Shown: piece by piece, positions 8,694 through 17,661 of the stretch
How the letters are laid out: each line of letters begins with the position of its first letter
How positions within the stretch are numbered: position 1 is the first letter of the stretch
Source: Mycobacterium sp. 852002-51971_SCH5477799-a
GTDB taxonomy: Bacteria; Actinomycetota; Actinomycetes; Mycobacteriales; Mycobacteriaceae
Assembly: GCF_001667145.1 (NCBI RefSeq)
Contig: NZ_LZIF01000075.1
Span: forward strand, 158,884-222,883
Reading direction: 5' to 3'
DNA: 64,000 bases
Program-made: the position numbers and the translations under genes
The notes under the pieces: generated by a model
Seen by the model: the letters and a program-made list of their open reading frames with translations, nothing else
Told to the model about the DNA's origin: nothing
Databases searched by the model: none

Positions 8694-9282
8694 GATAGCG
8701 CTGCAGGTTCGGCGCGATGGTCTGCGCGATCTGCTCGGGCGGCAGCGATGCGAAGGGCTCCAACTGCAGGATGTAGCGCGCCATCACCACGCCCACCAGC
8801 TGTGACGCGACGAACTGGATCCGGATGGTTCCGCTTCCCGGCGGATTGTCCACGCGCGGCCCGACTTCGACGGCGATGACGTCCTCGATGAAGGTCCGGA
8901 ACAGGTTGACCTCTTCGCCGGCCAGGATCGATCGCAGCGCGGCGATGAACGCCGTGCCGACCTCGGAATCCCACAGCGGCAACAACATTGACGGTATCCG
9001 GTAGCCGAGTTCGGAGACCGGCACCTCCCGCAATGGGCCGATGATGGCCATCGGGTCGATCGGGATGTGCACGGCCGCGGCGAACAGCTGCTCCTTGGTG
9101 CCGAAGTAGTGATGCACCAACGCCGAGTCCACCCCGGCCGCGGCGGCCACCGCGCGGATCGAAGTATTACGAATTCCGTTGCTCGCGAACAGCGTTCGTG
9201 CGCCATCGAGAATTCGGTCGCGGGTGTCGGAGTTCCCGGCCGGCCGGCCCCGCCGCCGGCGCCCGGCGTTGGTGGTTGTCAC
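8659..9282 (-). CDS. TetR-family transcriptional regulator (Rv1685c type)
   Basis: 207 residues. The N-terminal helix-turn-helix domain (about residues 15-62) reads SDTRDRILDGARTLFASNGIRNTSIRAVAAAAGVDSALVHHYFGTKEQLF, a classic TetR signature. The C-terminal ligand-binding domain has no obvious specificity clue. GTG at 9282 has GGAGGG 5 bases upstream. It is the last gene of a minus-strand operon with an ABC ATPase and permease and very likely represses that operon through the tandem repeat at 10822-10853. The 3' end overlaps the convergent Rv1684-like gene by 35 bases. Confidence 0.88.
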   Translation of the reverse strand: MTTTNAGRRRRGRPAGNSDTRDRILDGARTLFASNGIRNTSIRAVAAAAGVDSALVHHYFGTKEQLFAAAVHIPIDPMAIIGPLREVPVSELGYRIPSMLLPLWDSEVGTAFIAALRSILAGEEVNLFRTFIEDVIAVEVGPRVDNPPGSGTIRIQFVASQLVGVVMARYILQLEPFASLPPEQIAQTIAPNLQRYLTGDLPDGLVP

Positions 9283-9337
9283 TAGGACCCTCCGTGGCGA
9301 CCCGCTGCGCCCGGGCGCGCCGCGCTTGCGATCGCCA

Positions 9338-10156
9338 CTACGGCGTCCGTCGCCGCAGCGTGGCCGCGGCCAGGCACAGCGCCGCCAGGGCAAAGCCCAG
9401 CACCACGACGATGTCCCGCACCGCGATGAACGTCAGTTCCGGGTGCGCGCCCACCTGCTGCAAGGCCTCCAGCGCATAACTGGCCGGCAGCACATTGCTG
9501 ATCCATTGCAGCCAGTGTGGCATCAGCGCGCGCGGCACGATGATGCCGGCCAGCAGCAGCTGCGGCACCATCACCAACGGGATGAACTGCACAGCCTGAA
9601 ACTCGGTGCGGGCGAACGCACTACACAGCAGGCCCAGACCGACGCCCAGCACGGCGTTGACGATTGCGATGACGAACACCCACGCCGGGCTGCCGGCGGT
9701 GTCGAAACCCAGCAGCCAGAACGACACGATGCACGCCAGAATCGCTTGCGCCGCAGCCGCGATGGAAAACGCGGTGCCGTAGGCGATCAGCAGATCCAGG
9801 CGGCGCAGCGGCGTGGTCAGAATGCGCTCCAGCGTCCCGGAGGCCCGTTCGCGCTGCATGGTGATCGCCGTGATGATGAACATCACGAACAGTGGGAACA
9901 GGCCCAGCAGAATCAGGCAGGCGTTGTTGAACGGGGTCGGCCCGCCGGGGCGGTGCGGGGCGTTCTGGAACATGAAGTACATCAGGCTGATCACCAGGAC
10001 CGGCACGAGCAGGATCATCGCGACGCTGCGGTGATCGGCGACCAATTGGCGCAGGATTCGCGCGGTGGTCGCGGTGTAGCCGCGCAGGCTCAGCCCGCTT
10101 CGCGCATGGTGCTGCGCTTGATCATGGACAGAAACGCGTCCTCCAGTGACGTGCAT
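9338..10156 (-). CDS. ABC-2 type transporter permease (Rv1686c type)
   Basis: Up to 272 residues with about six membrane segments (examples: SVAMILLVPVLVISLMYFMF, ILLGLFPLFVMFIITAITM, FIPLVMVPQLLLAGIIVP, DIVVVLGFALAALCLA). It carries the ABC-2 exporter motif ERASGTLERILTTPLRRLDLL on the loop after the second segment. With the ATPase just upstream it forms a drug or lipid exporter in the plasma membrane. The start is uncertain: the ATG at 10156 lies 67 bases inside the ATPase gene, and no better ATG/GTG exists before the conserved RGYTATTARILRQL sequence. A non-standard start near 10100 is possible. Probable repression by the downstream TetR protein follows from operon structure. Confidence 0.85.
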   Translation of the reverse strand: MHVTGGRVSVHDQAQHHARSGLSLRGYTATTARILRQLVADHRSVAMILLVPVLVISLMYFMFQNAPHRPGGPTPFNNACLILLGLFPLFVMFIITAITMQRERASGTLERILTTPLRRLDLLIAYGTAFSIAAAAQAILACIVSFWLLGFDTAGSPAWVFVIAIVNAVLGVGLGLLCSAFARTEFQAVQFIPLVMVPQLLLAGIIVPRALMPHWLQWISNVLPASYALEALQQVGAHPELTFIAVRDIVVVLGFALAALCLAAATLRRRTP

Positions 10157-10842
10157 CCGGTGTCCTCTCGCAGTTGGGTCGGGGTGGTGTTGGCGACCAA
10201 CCGGCCGTCGCGCATCAGCAGCAGGTCGCCGCAGTGGTCGGCTTCGTCCATCACGTGGCTGGAGACCAGCAGCGTGGTCCCGGTGCGGGCCAGCTCGGCG
10301 AACTGCTCCCAGAGGTCCGCGCGCAGGACCGGGTCCAGGCCCACCGTGGGCTCGTCGAGCACCAGCAGGTCGGGCTGGCAGACCAACGCGCAGGCCAGCG
10401 AAACCCGGGTGCGCTGGCCGCCGGACAGGTTGCCGCACAACGCAGTCCGGTGATCGGTCAATCCGACGCGATCGATGGCGGCATCGGCGGCCTGGCCGTC
10501 GAATCCGTAGAGCGCCGCGAAATAGCGGACGTTGTCCACGATCCGCAGGTCGTGGTAGATGGTCGGGTCCTGTGGCAGGTAACCGATGCGATGGCGCAGC
10601 TCGGCGCAGCCGGCCTCTTTGCCGAGCACCGTGACGGTGCCGCCGGAGATGACCTGGGTGCCGACGATGCAACGGATGAGCGTGGTCTTGCCGCAGCCCG
10701 ACGGGCCGAGCAGGCCGGTGATGCTGCCTTGGGCGATCTGTACGGAGAGGTCGTGCACAGCTGGACGTTTACCGCGAATTACGCGCAGGTGCTCGATGCG
10801 CACCGCCGGGGCGGGAATTAATTCATCATGCGATGAACTCAT
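10090..10842 (-). CDS. ABC transporter ATP-binding protein (Rv1687c type)
   Basis: 250 residues, a standard ABC ATPase: Walker A GPSGCGKTT, Q-loop GYLPQDPT, signature LSGGQRTRVSLA, Walker B LLVLDEPTVGLDP and switch SSHVMDEADHCGD. It is of the ABC-2 (drug/lipid export) subfamily and energises the adjacent permease. Two ATGs in a row (10845 and 10842) begin MMSSSHDE. The codons for this start form part of the tandem TCATCATGCGATGA operator, and a good promoter ends only a few bases upstream, so the mRNA may be leaderless. It is first in the operon, followed by the permease and TetR genes. Confidence 0.9.
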   Translation of the reverse strand: MSSSHDELIPAPAVRIEHLRVIRGKRPAVHDLSVQIAQGSITGLLGPSGCGKTTLIRCIVGTQVISGGTVTVLGKEAGCAELRHRIGYLPQDPTIYHDLRIVDNVRYFAALYGFDGQAADAAIDRVGLTDHRTALCGNLSGGQRTRVSLACALVCQPDLLVLDEPTVGLDPVLRADLWEQFAELARTGTTLLVSSHVMDEADHCGDLLLMRDGRLVANTTPTQLREDTGCTSLEDAFLSMIKRSTMREAG

Positions 10843-10881
10843 CATGCGATGAATAATCGTCCGGCCGACCTGTGTTGTCAA
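10822..10881 (-). promoter_or_regulatory. Promoter with tandem 16-bp operator for the ABC/TetR operon
   Basis: Two copies of a near-identical 16-mer, TTCATCATGCGATGAA at 10822-10837 and CTCATCATGCGATGAA at 10838-10853, abut without a gap. Each is a near-palindrome with TTCATC/GATGAA arms. On the minus strand TTGACA (10881-10876) lies 18 bases from ATTATT (10857-10852), a good -35/-10 pair. The repeats cover the -10 and the start codons, so a bound TetR dimer would block transcription directly. The predicted start falls at or next to the ATG at 10845/10842. Confidence 0.6.
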
Positions 10882-10955
10882 GGTCGACGTTGAATTCGTG
10901 AGGGACGCGGTTGCGTCGCCGCTTGGTCGCGGGACGGGGCGCAGCGCCGATGGGC

Positions 10956-12236
10956 CTAGTTGAAGCGTTCGCCGGTGGGCGGGCGGCGCTGCGGCAGATG
11001 GCCGTGCACGCCCTCGGCGTAAGCGGTTTCGGCGTGCTGCGTGAGGTCGACACCGGTCGTCTCGTCTTCGGCGCTGACCCGGAAACCCATCAGCCGGTCG
11101 ATGACCTTCCCCAGCACGAACGTCATCGCGAACGCGTAGAGCGCGACGACCCCGATCGCCAGCGCCTGCTTGCCCAGCTGGCCGACGCCGCCACCGTAGA
11201 ACAGGCCCCGCGGGCCCGCCGTCATGACCGCCGTCGCGAACAGGCCGATCAACGACACACCGACCACGCCGCCGACGAAGTGCACGCCGACCACGTCGAG
11301 CGAATCGTCATAGTTGAAGCGCAATTTCGCGCCTACCGCAAACGCGCACACGACGCCCGCCGCCAGCCCGACGACCGTCGCGCCGAGCGTGTTGACCGTC
11401 CCGCAGGACGGGGTGATGGCGACCAAACCGGCGACCACACCCGATGCCGCACCGAAAGTGGTGGGACGGCCGTCGCGGACCTGTTCGACCGAGAGCCAAC
11501 CCAGCATGCCCAGGCACCCGGCGACCAGCGTGTTGAGGAAGATGGCCGCGGCAGTTCCGTTGGCGGCCAAGGCGGAACCGGCGTTGAAGCCGAACCAGCC
11601 GAACCACAGCAGCCCGACACCGACAAACAGCAACGGCAGATTGTGCGGCCGCATCGCATCCTTTTTGAATCCGATACGGGGTCCGAGCACCAGCGCCAGC
11701 GCCAGCGCGGACGACCCGGAGACGATCTCGACGACGAGCCCGCCCGCGTAGTCGAGGACGCCCAGCTTGGCCAGCCAGCCGCCGGGACCCCAGACCCAGT
11801 GCGCGACAATCGCATACACGGCGATCGTCCATACCGGAACGAATACCATCCAGGCGGCGAACTTGGCGCGGTCCGCGATCGCGCCGCTGACCAGGGCGGC
11901 CGTGATGATCGCGAATGTCAACTGGAAGGTGGCGAACAGCAACTCGGGCACCGCTGTGCCGTGAACGGTGTCGGGAGTGATGCCGAGCATCCCGAAATGC
12001 CTGAGGCTGCCCACGAGCCCGCTCATCCCGTCCTGGGAGAACGCGAGGGTGTAGCCGACCAGGAGCCACGCCACCGTCACCAGCGGGATGGAGATGAAGC
12101 TCATCATCATCATGTTGAGCACCCCGGTGGTGCGGACCATGCCGCCGTAGAAGATCGCCAGGCCGGGGGTCATCAGCAAGACCAGCGCGGTGCTGGCCAA
12201 CAGCCACGCCGTGGCGGCGGGATCGATCGCATGCAT
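10956..12236 (-). CDS. amt: Ammonium transporter, Amt/Rh family, with Glu at the first pore-histidine site
   Basis: 426 residues with about eleven membrane helices, typical of Amt channels that conduct ammonium across the plasma membrane. Family motifs are present: the [15 protein letters not shown] signature at the first helix, [37 protein letters not shown], and [10 protein letters not shown] near residue 319. The twin-histidine pore is altered: the DFAGGTVVH motif reads DYAGGLVVE, so the first His is Glu170, while the second, His319, is kept. Fungal Mep1/Mep3-type and some bacterial transporters share this change. No glnK or other PII gene is adjacent. It lies in an otherwise syntenic Rv1687c-Rv1688 interval where M. 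tuberculosis has no amt, so it is a paralogue or later insertion. ATG at 12236; an AAGGAG-type site is 6-8 bases upstream. Confidence 0.92.
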   Translation of the reverse strand: MHAIDPAATAWLLASTALVLLMTPGLAIFYGGMVRTTGVLNMMMMSFISIPLVTVAWLLVGYTLAFSQDGMSGLVGSLRHFGMLGITPDTVHGTAVPELLFATFQLTFAIITAALVSGAIADRAKFAAWMVFVPVWTIAVYAIVAHWVWGPGGWLAKLGVLDYAGGLVVEIVSGSSALALALVLGPRIGFKKDAMRPHNLPLLFVGVGLLWFGWFGFNAGSALAANGTAAAIFLNTLVAGCLGMLGWLSVEQVRDGRPTTFGAASGVVAGLVAITPSCGTVNTLGATVVGLAAGVVCAFAVGAKLRFNYDDSLDVVGVHFVGGVVGVSLIGLFATAVMTAGPRGLFYGGGVGQLGKQALAIGVVALYAFAMTFVLGKVIDRLMGFRVSAEDETTGVDLTQHAETAYAEGVHGHLPQRRPPTGERFN

Positions 12237-12345
12237 GAGGTGGGCTCCTTCTCGCGGCCCCCGGGGTCACGGGACACCGGGATACTGCCACGTTTGGGCT
12301 GCCGGTAGGTTCGTTGGGTTCAGAAAAGAGGAATCAGGATCTGAT

Positions 12346-12990
12346 GTGGTCGAGGCTCGAGGACGCTTTCGCCAAGGCACCGCTGCGGCGCAGCTGTTAG
12401 TCGACCCGGTCGAGGCCGCGCGCCGGTTATTGGGCGCCACCCTCACCGCGCGGGGGGTGCGCGGGACGGTCGTCGAGGTCGAAGCCTATGGGGGAGTCCC
12501 CGACGGTCCCTGGCCCGACGCCGCCGCGCACTCGTACAAGGGGTTGCGCGCCCGCAACTTCGTGATGTTCGGGCCTCCCGGCCGGCTGTACACCTACCGC
12601 AGCCACGGCATCCACGTTTGCGCCAACGTATCCTGCGGACCCGACGGCACCGCCGCCGCGGTGTTGCTGCGTGCCGCGGCCATCGAGGACGGCACCGACG
12701 TCGCGCGTGCCCGCCGAGGCGAGTTGGTGCACACCGCCGCTTTGGCGCGCGGCCCGGGCAACCTGTGCTCTGCCATGGGAATCACCATGGAAGACAACGG
12801 CATTGATCTCTTCGCGCGCAACAGTCCGGTGACCCTCGAACTGCACGAACCGCTGAGCGCAACGGCCGGCCCGCGCGTCGGCGTCAGCCAGGCCGCCGAC
12901 CGGCCGTGGCGGCTGTGGCTTGCCGGCCGGCCGGAAGTCTCGGCGTATCGCCGCAGTCCCCGCGCGCCGGCCCCGGGCGCCAGCGATTAG
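12346..12990 (+). CDS. mpg: 3-methyladenine DNA glycosylase (AAG/MPG family)
   Basis: 214 residues, the counterpart of Rv1688. It excises alkylated purines such as 3-methyladenine in base-excision repair. Family signatures are [16 protein letters not shown] (the glutamate is catalytic), [53 protein letters not shown] and the C-terminal [15 protein letters not shown]. The GTG at 12346 is taken because AGGA lies about 7 bases before it and further upstream in-frame sequence overlaps the divergent amt leader. It is followed 33 bases later by tyrS on the same strand, as in other mycobacteria. Confidence 0.9.
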   Translation: MVEARGRFRQGTAAAQLLVDPVEAARRLLGATLTARGVRGTVVEVEAYGGVPDGPWPDAAAHSYKGLRARNFVMFGPPGRLYTYRSHGIHVCANVSCGPDGTAAAVLLRAAAIEDGTDVARARRGELVHTAALARGPGNLCSAMGITMEDNGIDLFARNSPVTLELHEPLSATAGPRVGVSQAADRPWRLWLAGRPEVSAYRRSPRAPAPGASD

Positions 12991-13023
12991 CCGGACGGTT
13001 CTCGGGTGGAAGGATCTTGGATC

Positions 13024-14295
13024 ATGGGCGACATGATCATCGACGAGCTGGGCTGGCGCGGCCTGATCGCGCAGTCCACCGACCTCGATGCGCTGACCGC
13101 CGAAGCCCGGGGCGGCCCGATGACGGTGTACGCCGGCTTCGACCCCACCGCGCCGAGCCTGCACGCCGGGCACCTGGTGCCTCTGCTGGCGTTACGCCGG
13201 TTCCAGCGCGCCGGCCATCGCCCGATCGTGCTCGCCGGAGGGGCCACCGGCATGATCGGCGATCCCCGCGACATCGGCGAGCGCATCCTCAACGAGGCGG
13301 ACACCGTCGCCGAATGGACCGAACGGATCGGCGGGCAGCTGCAACGCTTCGTCGACTTCGATGAATCACCGACAGGCGCAGTCGTCGTCAACAATCTGGA
13401 CTGGACCCGCCCCATGTCGGCGATCGAGTTTCTGCGCGACGTCGGCAAGCATTTCTCGGTCAACGTCATGCTCGACCGCGACACCGTACGTCGGCGTCTC
13501 GACGGCGACGGCATCTCCTACACCGAGTTCAGCTACATGCTCCTTCAGGCCAACGACTACGTCGAGCTGCACCGGCGCTACGGCTGCACTCTGCAGATCG
13601 GTGGCTCGGATCAGTGGGGCAACATCATCGCCGGCGTCCGGTTGGTGCGCCAGCAGCTGAGCGCCTCGGTCCACGCGCTGACGGTGCCGCTGGTGACCGC
13701 CGCCGACGGCACCAAGTTCGGCAAGTCCACCGGGGGCGGCAGCCTGTGGCTCGACCCGACACTGACCACGCCCTACGCCTGGTACCAGTACTTTTTCAAC
13801 ACCGCCGACGCCGACGTGGTCCGGTACCTGCGCTGGTTCACCTTCTTGACGGCCGACGAGCTCGGCGAGCTGGAACAGGCGACGGCAGAGCGTCCGCAGC
13901 AGCGCGCCGCCCAGCGGCGGCTGGCGCGCGAATTGACCGTGCTGGTGCACGGCGAGGCAGCCACAGACGCCGTCGAGCACGCCAGCCGGGCGCTGTTCGG
14001 GCAAGGCGAACTCGACCGCCTGGATGAGGCCACGCTGGCGGCGGCGCTTCGGGAGACCTCGGTCGCCGAGCTCAAACCCGGTGGACCTGACGGGATCGTC
14101 GACCTGTTGGTCGCCAGCGGGCTGTCCGAGAGCAAGAAGGCCGCGCGGCGAACCATCGGTGAGGGCGGCGTCTCGGTCAACAACGTGCGCATCGACAGCG
14201 AGGAATGGGCGCCGCAGCCGTCGGACTTCCTGCACGGCAAATGGCTGGTGCTGCGCCGCGGTAAGCGCACCGTCGCCGGGGTCGAAAAGCTCTAG
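13024..14295 (+). CDS. tyrS: Tyrosyl-tRNA synthetase
   Basis: 423 residues, class I aminoacyl-tRNA synthetase that charges tRNA-Tyr. The HIGH-type motif is HAGH ([12 protein letters not shown]), the KMSKS-type loop is KFGKS, and the tyrosine-binding segments [10 protein letters not shown] and GGSDQWGNI are intact. A C-terminal S4 RNA-binding domain ends the protein ([18 protein letters not shown]). ATG at 13024 is chosen over the GTG 18 bases upstream because AAGGA lies at suitable spacing and the protein then starts as in related species. It sits between mpg and a DUF732 gene, matching Rv1688-Rv1690. Confidence 0.96.
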   Translation: MGDMIIDELGWRGLIAQSTDLDALTAEARGGPMTVYAGFDPTAPSLHAGHLVPLLALRRFQRAGHRPIVLAGGATGMIGDPRDIGERILNEADTVAEWTERIGGQLQRFVDFDESPTGAVVVNNLDWTRPMSAIEFLRDVGKHFSVNVMLDRDTVRRRLDGDGISYTEFSYMLLQANDYVELHRRYGCTLQIGGSDQWGNIIAGVRLVRQQLSASVHALTVPLVTAADGTKFGKSTGGGSLWLDPTLTTPYAWYQYFFNTADADVVRYLRWFTFLTADELGELEQATAERPQQRAAQRRLARELTVLVHGEAATDAVEHASRALFGQGELDRLDEATLAAALRETSVAELKPGGPDGIVDLLVASGLSESKKAARRTIGEGGVSVNNVRIDSEEWAPQPSDFLHGKWLVLRRGKRTVAGVEKL

Positions 14296-14393
14296 CCGGA
14301 CCGGGGCCGGAAGGGCCGCACAAAACGCGTGCGTGTACGAATCTTTACCTCACCGTGTCCTTGACGTGACCCTCGAGGACGACTGTTGTCACG

Positions 14394-14756
14394 GTGCTTT
14401 TCGCGACGCGCCTGCGGTTTACCGGCCTGGCGATCCTGGGGGTGATCACCGGCCTGGTGGCACTGGCCGCGACGCTGTCGGCGCCGATCCGCGCCGACAT
14501 GGTGAGCAATGCTTTCCTGTCGGCGCTGACGAATGCCGGAATTTCCTATACCCAGCCGACCGGCACCACCGCGATGGGGCAGTCGGTATGCCCGATGCTG
14601 TTCGAGCCCGGCGGGTCGTTCGACGAGGTGACCGCCAAGATGGCCGAGGGCAACGGAATGTCGTACGAGATGGCGGGCCGGTTCACGATCGTCGCGATCG
14701 CGACGTACTGTCCGGCGATGATCGCGCCGCTGGTGGGTAACCGGCCGCAAAGCTAG
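14394..14756 (+). CDS. Secreted DUF732-type protein at the lprJ position, without a lipobox
   Basis: 120 residues in the place of Rv1690 (LprJ). The N-terminus has a basic start (ATRLRF), a hydrophobic core (GLAILGVITGLVALAATLS) and a likely signal-peptidase I site after APIRA. The mature part has the DUF732 pattern: FLSALTNAGISY, then GQSVCPM and YCPAMI, whose two cysteines probably form a disulfide. M. tuberculosis LprJ is described as a lipoprotein, but no cysteine follows the hydrophobic core here, so lipidation is not expected. Start GTG 14394. Function unknown; DUF732 proteins are common secreted proteins of mycobacteria. Confidence 0.75.
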   Translation: MLFATRLRFTGLAILGVITGLVALAATLSAPIRADMVSNAFLSALTNAGISYTQPTGTTAMGQSVCPMLFEPGGSFDEVTAKMAEGNGMSYEMAGRFTIVAIATYCPAMIAPLVGNRPQS

Positions 14757-14784
14757 GCGGCGGCCTGCCCGTATTCTCGGCTGC

Positions 14785-15585
14785 GTGGTCGACGACAGGC
14801 AAAGGCACCGCGGCGAACGGCGGGGGCGGCCGGCGTCCAACGGCTGGTCGGGTCCGGGCCGTGCGCGCCCGGCTCAACCGCAGGGCGCCGGGCGCGGGGA
14901 GGCCCAGGCCGATCGCGCGCCCCAGGACGGGCCGCCGATACCGCCCGGCGTGGAAGCCAAGCAGCTGGCGCCCGAGATCCGGCGCGAGCTCAGCACGCTG
15001 GACCGCGCCACCGCCGATGCCGTCGCGCGCCACCTCGTGGCCGCGGGCGAGCTGCTCGACGAAGACCCGGCGGCCGCCTTGCGCCACGCCCGGGCGGCAC
15101 GCGCCCGGTCCAGCCGGATCGCCACCATTCGGGAAGCGGTCGGCATCGCCGCCTACCACTGCGGTGACTGGGCCCAGGCGCTCGCCGAGTTACGCGCTGC
15201 CCGCCGGATGGGCAGCAAGTCCTCGCTACTGGCGCTGATCGCCGATTGCGAACGCGGACTTGGCCGTCCGGAGCGGGCGATCGAACTCACGCGCGGGCCA
15301 GAGGCCGCCGAGCTCAGCGGTGACGACGCCGACGAGTTGCGCATCGTCGCCGCCGGGGCGCGCGCGGATCTCGGCCAGCTCGAGCAGGCGCTCACCATCT
15401 TGTCCACGCCTCAACTGGACCCGGCCCGCACCGGTACGACGGCCGCGCGGCTGTTCTACGCGTACGCGGACACCCTGCTGGCGCTCGGCCGCGGCGACGA
15501 GGCGCTGCAGTGGTTCCTGCACTCCGCTGCCGCGGACGTCGACGGCGTCACCGACGCCGAAGACCGGGTCAGTGAACTCGGCTGA
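14785..15585 (+). CDS. Tetratricopeptide-like repeat protein (Rv1691 type)
   Basis: 266 residues. The first 60 are Arg/Pro/Gly-rich and low in complexity. The remainder is a row of paired helices with TPR-like spacing (ELLDEDPAAALRHARAARA, REAVGIAAYHCGDWAQALAELRAARRMG, ADCERGLGRPERAIELTRGPEA, YADTLLALGRGDEALQWFLHSA). Such folds mediate protein contacts. The 3' end overlaps the HAD phosphatase start (TGATG), suggesting coupled expression with Rv1692-like enzyme. GTG 14785 is the first start after the preceding gene. Partner unknown. Confidence 0.82.
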   Translation: MVDDRQRHRGERRGRPASNGWSGPGRARPAQPQGAGRGEAQADRAPQDGPPIPPGVEAKQLAPEIRRELSTLDRATADAVARHLVAAGELLDEDPAAALRHARAARARSSRIATIREAVGIAAYHCGDWAQALAELRAARRMGSKSSLLALIADCERGLGRPERAIELTRGPEAAELSGDDADELRIVAAGARADLGQLEQALTILSTPQLDPARTGTTAARLFYAYADTLLALGRGDEALQWFLHSAAADVDGVTDAEDRVSELG

Positions 15586-16634
15586 TGACCGGCTCAGATC
15601 ACGCCAAAACCCTTGCGCAGCAATATGACTGCCTGCTGATAGACCTGGACGGCACGATGTTTCGCGGCCGTCGGCCCACCGAGGGCGCGGTGCAGGCGCT
15701 GGCCGAGGTGCGCAGCCGCGCGTACTTCGTGACCAACAACGCCTCGCGCAGCGCCGACGAGGTCGCCGCGCACCTGACCGAGCTGGGCTTCACGGCCGTC
15801 GCCGACGACGTCGCCACCAGTGCGCAAAGCGCGGCGCGGCTGCTGGCCGACCGGTTGCCGCCCGACTCACCGGTGCTGATCGTGGGCACCGAGGCCCTGG
15901 CAGACGAGATCACGGCGGTCGGACTGCGGGCGGTGCGCAGCTACGACGACGACCCGGCGGCCGTCGTGCAGGGTCTGTCCCAGACCATCGGGTGGCCGGA
16001 GCTGGCCGAGGCCGCGCTGGCCATCCGGGCCGGCGCGCTGTGGGTGGCGTCCAACGTCGACCTGACGCTGCCCACCGAGCGCGGACTGCTGCCCGGCAAC
16101 GGATCGTTCGTGGCCGCGCTGCGGGCGGCCACCGGCGGCGAGCCCCAGGTGGCGGGCAAGCCGGCACCCGGACTGCTGCGGGATGCCGCGGCCCGTGGCG
16201 ACTTTCGCGCCCCACTGGTGATCGGGGACCGGCTCGACACCGACATCGAGGGCGCCAACGCCGCCGAGCTGCCCAGCCTGATGGTGCTGACCGGGGTCAA
16301 TTCCGCGCGGGACGCGGTTTTCGCCAAGCCCGCGCAACGCCCCACCTATATTGGCCACGACCTGCGCTCGCTGCACACCGACGCCGGGCGGCTCGCGGTC
16401 GGCCCGCAGCCGGGGTGGCGGGTCGAGGCCGCGGACGCGGAGATCACCGTCAGTGCCGACGGGGCGGACGACGGGGATGACCTGTCGATCGTTCGCGCGG
16501 TCGCCGCCGCGGTGTACGCGCGCCCCGACTCAGAGTCCGGCTCCGACTCCAGCTCTAGCGACGTGCGCGTCGAGGCCGCCGACGACCGGGCACGCGCCGC
16601 GCTGCAACGCTGGTCTTTGGTGCGCACAGACTGA
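15585..16634 (+). CDS. HAD-superfamily glycerol-3-phosphate phosphatase (Rv1692 type)
   Basis: 349 residues. The Rv1692 family has been characterised as a D-glycerol-3-phosphate phosphatase acting in polar-lipid head-group recycling. HAD motif I is LLIDLDGTMFRG with nucleophile Asp20 and Asp22; motif II is FVTNNAS; a C2-type cap lies between; the motif III lysine is in AGKPAP and motif IV is VIGDRLDTDIEGAN. An acidic C-terminal tail follows, including a Ser/Asp run (SESGSDSSSS) before the end. The ATG overlaps the stop of the TPR gene. It is followed by a 61-residue gene and tlyA. Confidence 0.87.
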   Translation: MTGSDHAKTLAQQYDCLLIDLDGTMFRGRRPTEGAVQALAEVRSRAYFVTNNASRSADEVAAHLTELGFTAVADDVATSAQSAARLLADRLPPDSPVLIVGTEALADEITAVGLRAVRSYDDDPAAVVQGLSQTIGWPELAEAALAIRAGALWVASNVDLTLPTERGLLPGNGSFVAALRAATGGEPQVAGKPAPGLLRDAAARGDFRAPLVIGDRLDTDIEGANAAELPSLMVLTGVNSARDAVFAKPAQRPTYIGHDLRSLHTDAGRLAVGPQPGWRVEAADAEITVSADGADDGDDLSIVRAVAAAVYARPDSESGSDSSSSDVRVEAADDRARAALQRWSLVRTD

Positions 16635-16657
16635 CGGGTGACTAGCGTAGGAACGCG

Positions 16658-16843
16658 ATGACTATCGATCCCGACGAGATTCGCGCGGAAATCGACGCCC
16701 TGCTCGCGCGGCTGCCCCAGCCCGGGGACGGCGAAGACCCCGAGAAGGTGCCGTCGCTCGACGAGCTCGAAGAAATAGCACGCCGCCTGTCCGAGGCGCA
16801 CGACGTGCTGCTGGCCGCGCTGGAGTCGGCGGAGAAGGGCTGA
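16658..16843 (+). CDS. Small acidic conserved protein (Rv1693 type)
   Basis: 61 residues, acidic and mostly helical (DPDEIRAEIDALLARLPQPGDG, LDELEEIARRLSEAHDVLLAALESAEKG). Likely a short coiled coil without membrane or catalytic motifs. It occupies the Rv1693 position between the HAD phosphatase and tlyA, 8 bases before tlyA, on the same strand. Function unknown. Confidence 0.75.
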   Translation: MTIDPDEIRAEIDALLARLPQPGDGEDPEKVPSLDELEEIARRLSEAHDVLLAALESAEKG

Positions 16844-16851
16844 GTGCGCGG

Positions 16852-17661
16852 ATGTCTCGACGCGCCCGCGTTGACGCCGAGCTGGTCCGGCGCGGCCTGG
16901 CCCGGTCCCGTCAGCAGGCCGCCGAATTGATCGGTGCGGGGAAGGTCTGCATCGACGGCATGCCGGCGCGCAAGCCGGGCACCGCCGTCGCCGTAACCGC
17001 CGCCCTGACCGTCGCCGAGGACGGCGAGCGCGGCTGGGTGTCGCGCGGGGCGCACAAGCTGATCGGGGCGCTGGACGCCTTCGAGATTTCGGTCGCCGGC
17101 CGCCGCTGCCTGGACGCCGGCGCATCGACGGGTGGCTTCACCGAAGTCTTGCTGGATCGCGGGGCCACCGAAGTGGTTGCCGTCGACGTGGGGTACGGCC
17201 AGCTGGCCTGGTCGCTGCGCAGCGACACCCGGGTCATCGTCGTCGAACGGACGAACGTTCGCGACCTTACCCCGGCGGCGGTCGGCGGGCGGGCCGACCT
17301 CGTGGTGGCTGACCTGTCGTTCATTTCACTATCCACGGTTCTGCCGGCGCTAACTGGATGTGCCGCGCCGAACGCGGATATCGTTCCCATGGTGAAGCCG
17401 CAGTTTGAGGTGGGCAGGGGCTTGGTCGGCGCCGGGGGTGTGGTGCACGACCCCGGCCTGCGTGCCGACGCCGTGCTGGCGGTCGCCGGTCGCGCGGACG
17501 AGCTGGGGTGGCACACCGTCGACGTCACCGCCAGCCCACTGCCGGGGCCGTCGGGCAACGTCGAGTACTTCCTGCGGCTGCGCGCCCAGACCGATAGCCC
17601 ACTTGCCGGCGACGAGCTGGTGACGGCGGTGCGGCGAGCCGTGGAAAGCGGGCCACAGTGA
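16852..17661 (+). CDS. tlyA: 16S/23S rRNA 2'-O-methyltransferase TlyA (hemolysin family)
   Basis: 269 residues. TlyA methylates the 2'-O of cytidines in 16S and 23S rRNA and its loss gives capreomycin resistance in M. tuberculosis. The N-terminal S4 domain ([33 protein letters not shown]) is followed by an FtsJ-like methyltransferase fold: the SAM motif [16 protein letters not shown], then [22 protein letters not shown] and [10 protein letters not shown]. The ATG at 16852 follows the small Rv1693-like gene closely, and the stop overlaps nadK (GTGA). It is intact with no missing catalytic residue visible. Confidence 0.94.
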   Translation: MSRRARVDAELVRRGLARSRQQAAELIGAGKVCIDGMPARKPGTAVAVTAALTVAEDGERGWVSRGAHKLIGALDAFEISVAGRRCLDAGASTGGFTEVLLDRGATEVVAVDVGYGQLAWSLRSDTRVIVVERTNVRDLTPAAVGGRADLVVADLSFISLSTVLPALTGCAAPNADIVPMVKPQFEVGRGLVGAGGVVHDPGLRADAVLAVAGRADELGWHTVDVTASPLPGPSGNVEYFLRLRAQTDSPLAGDELVTAVRRAVESGPQ

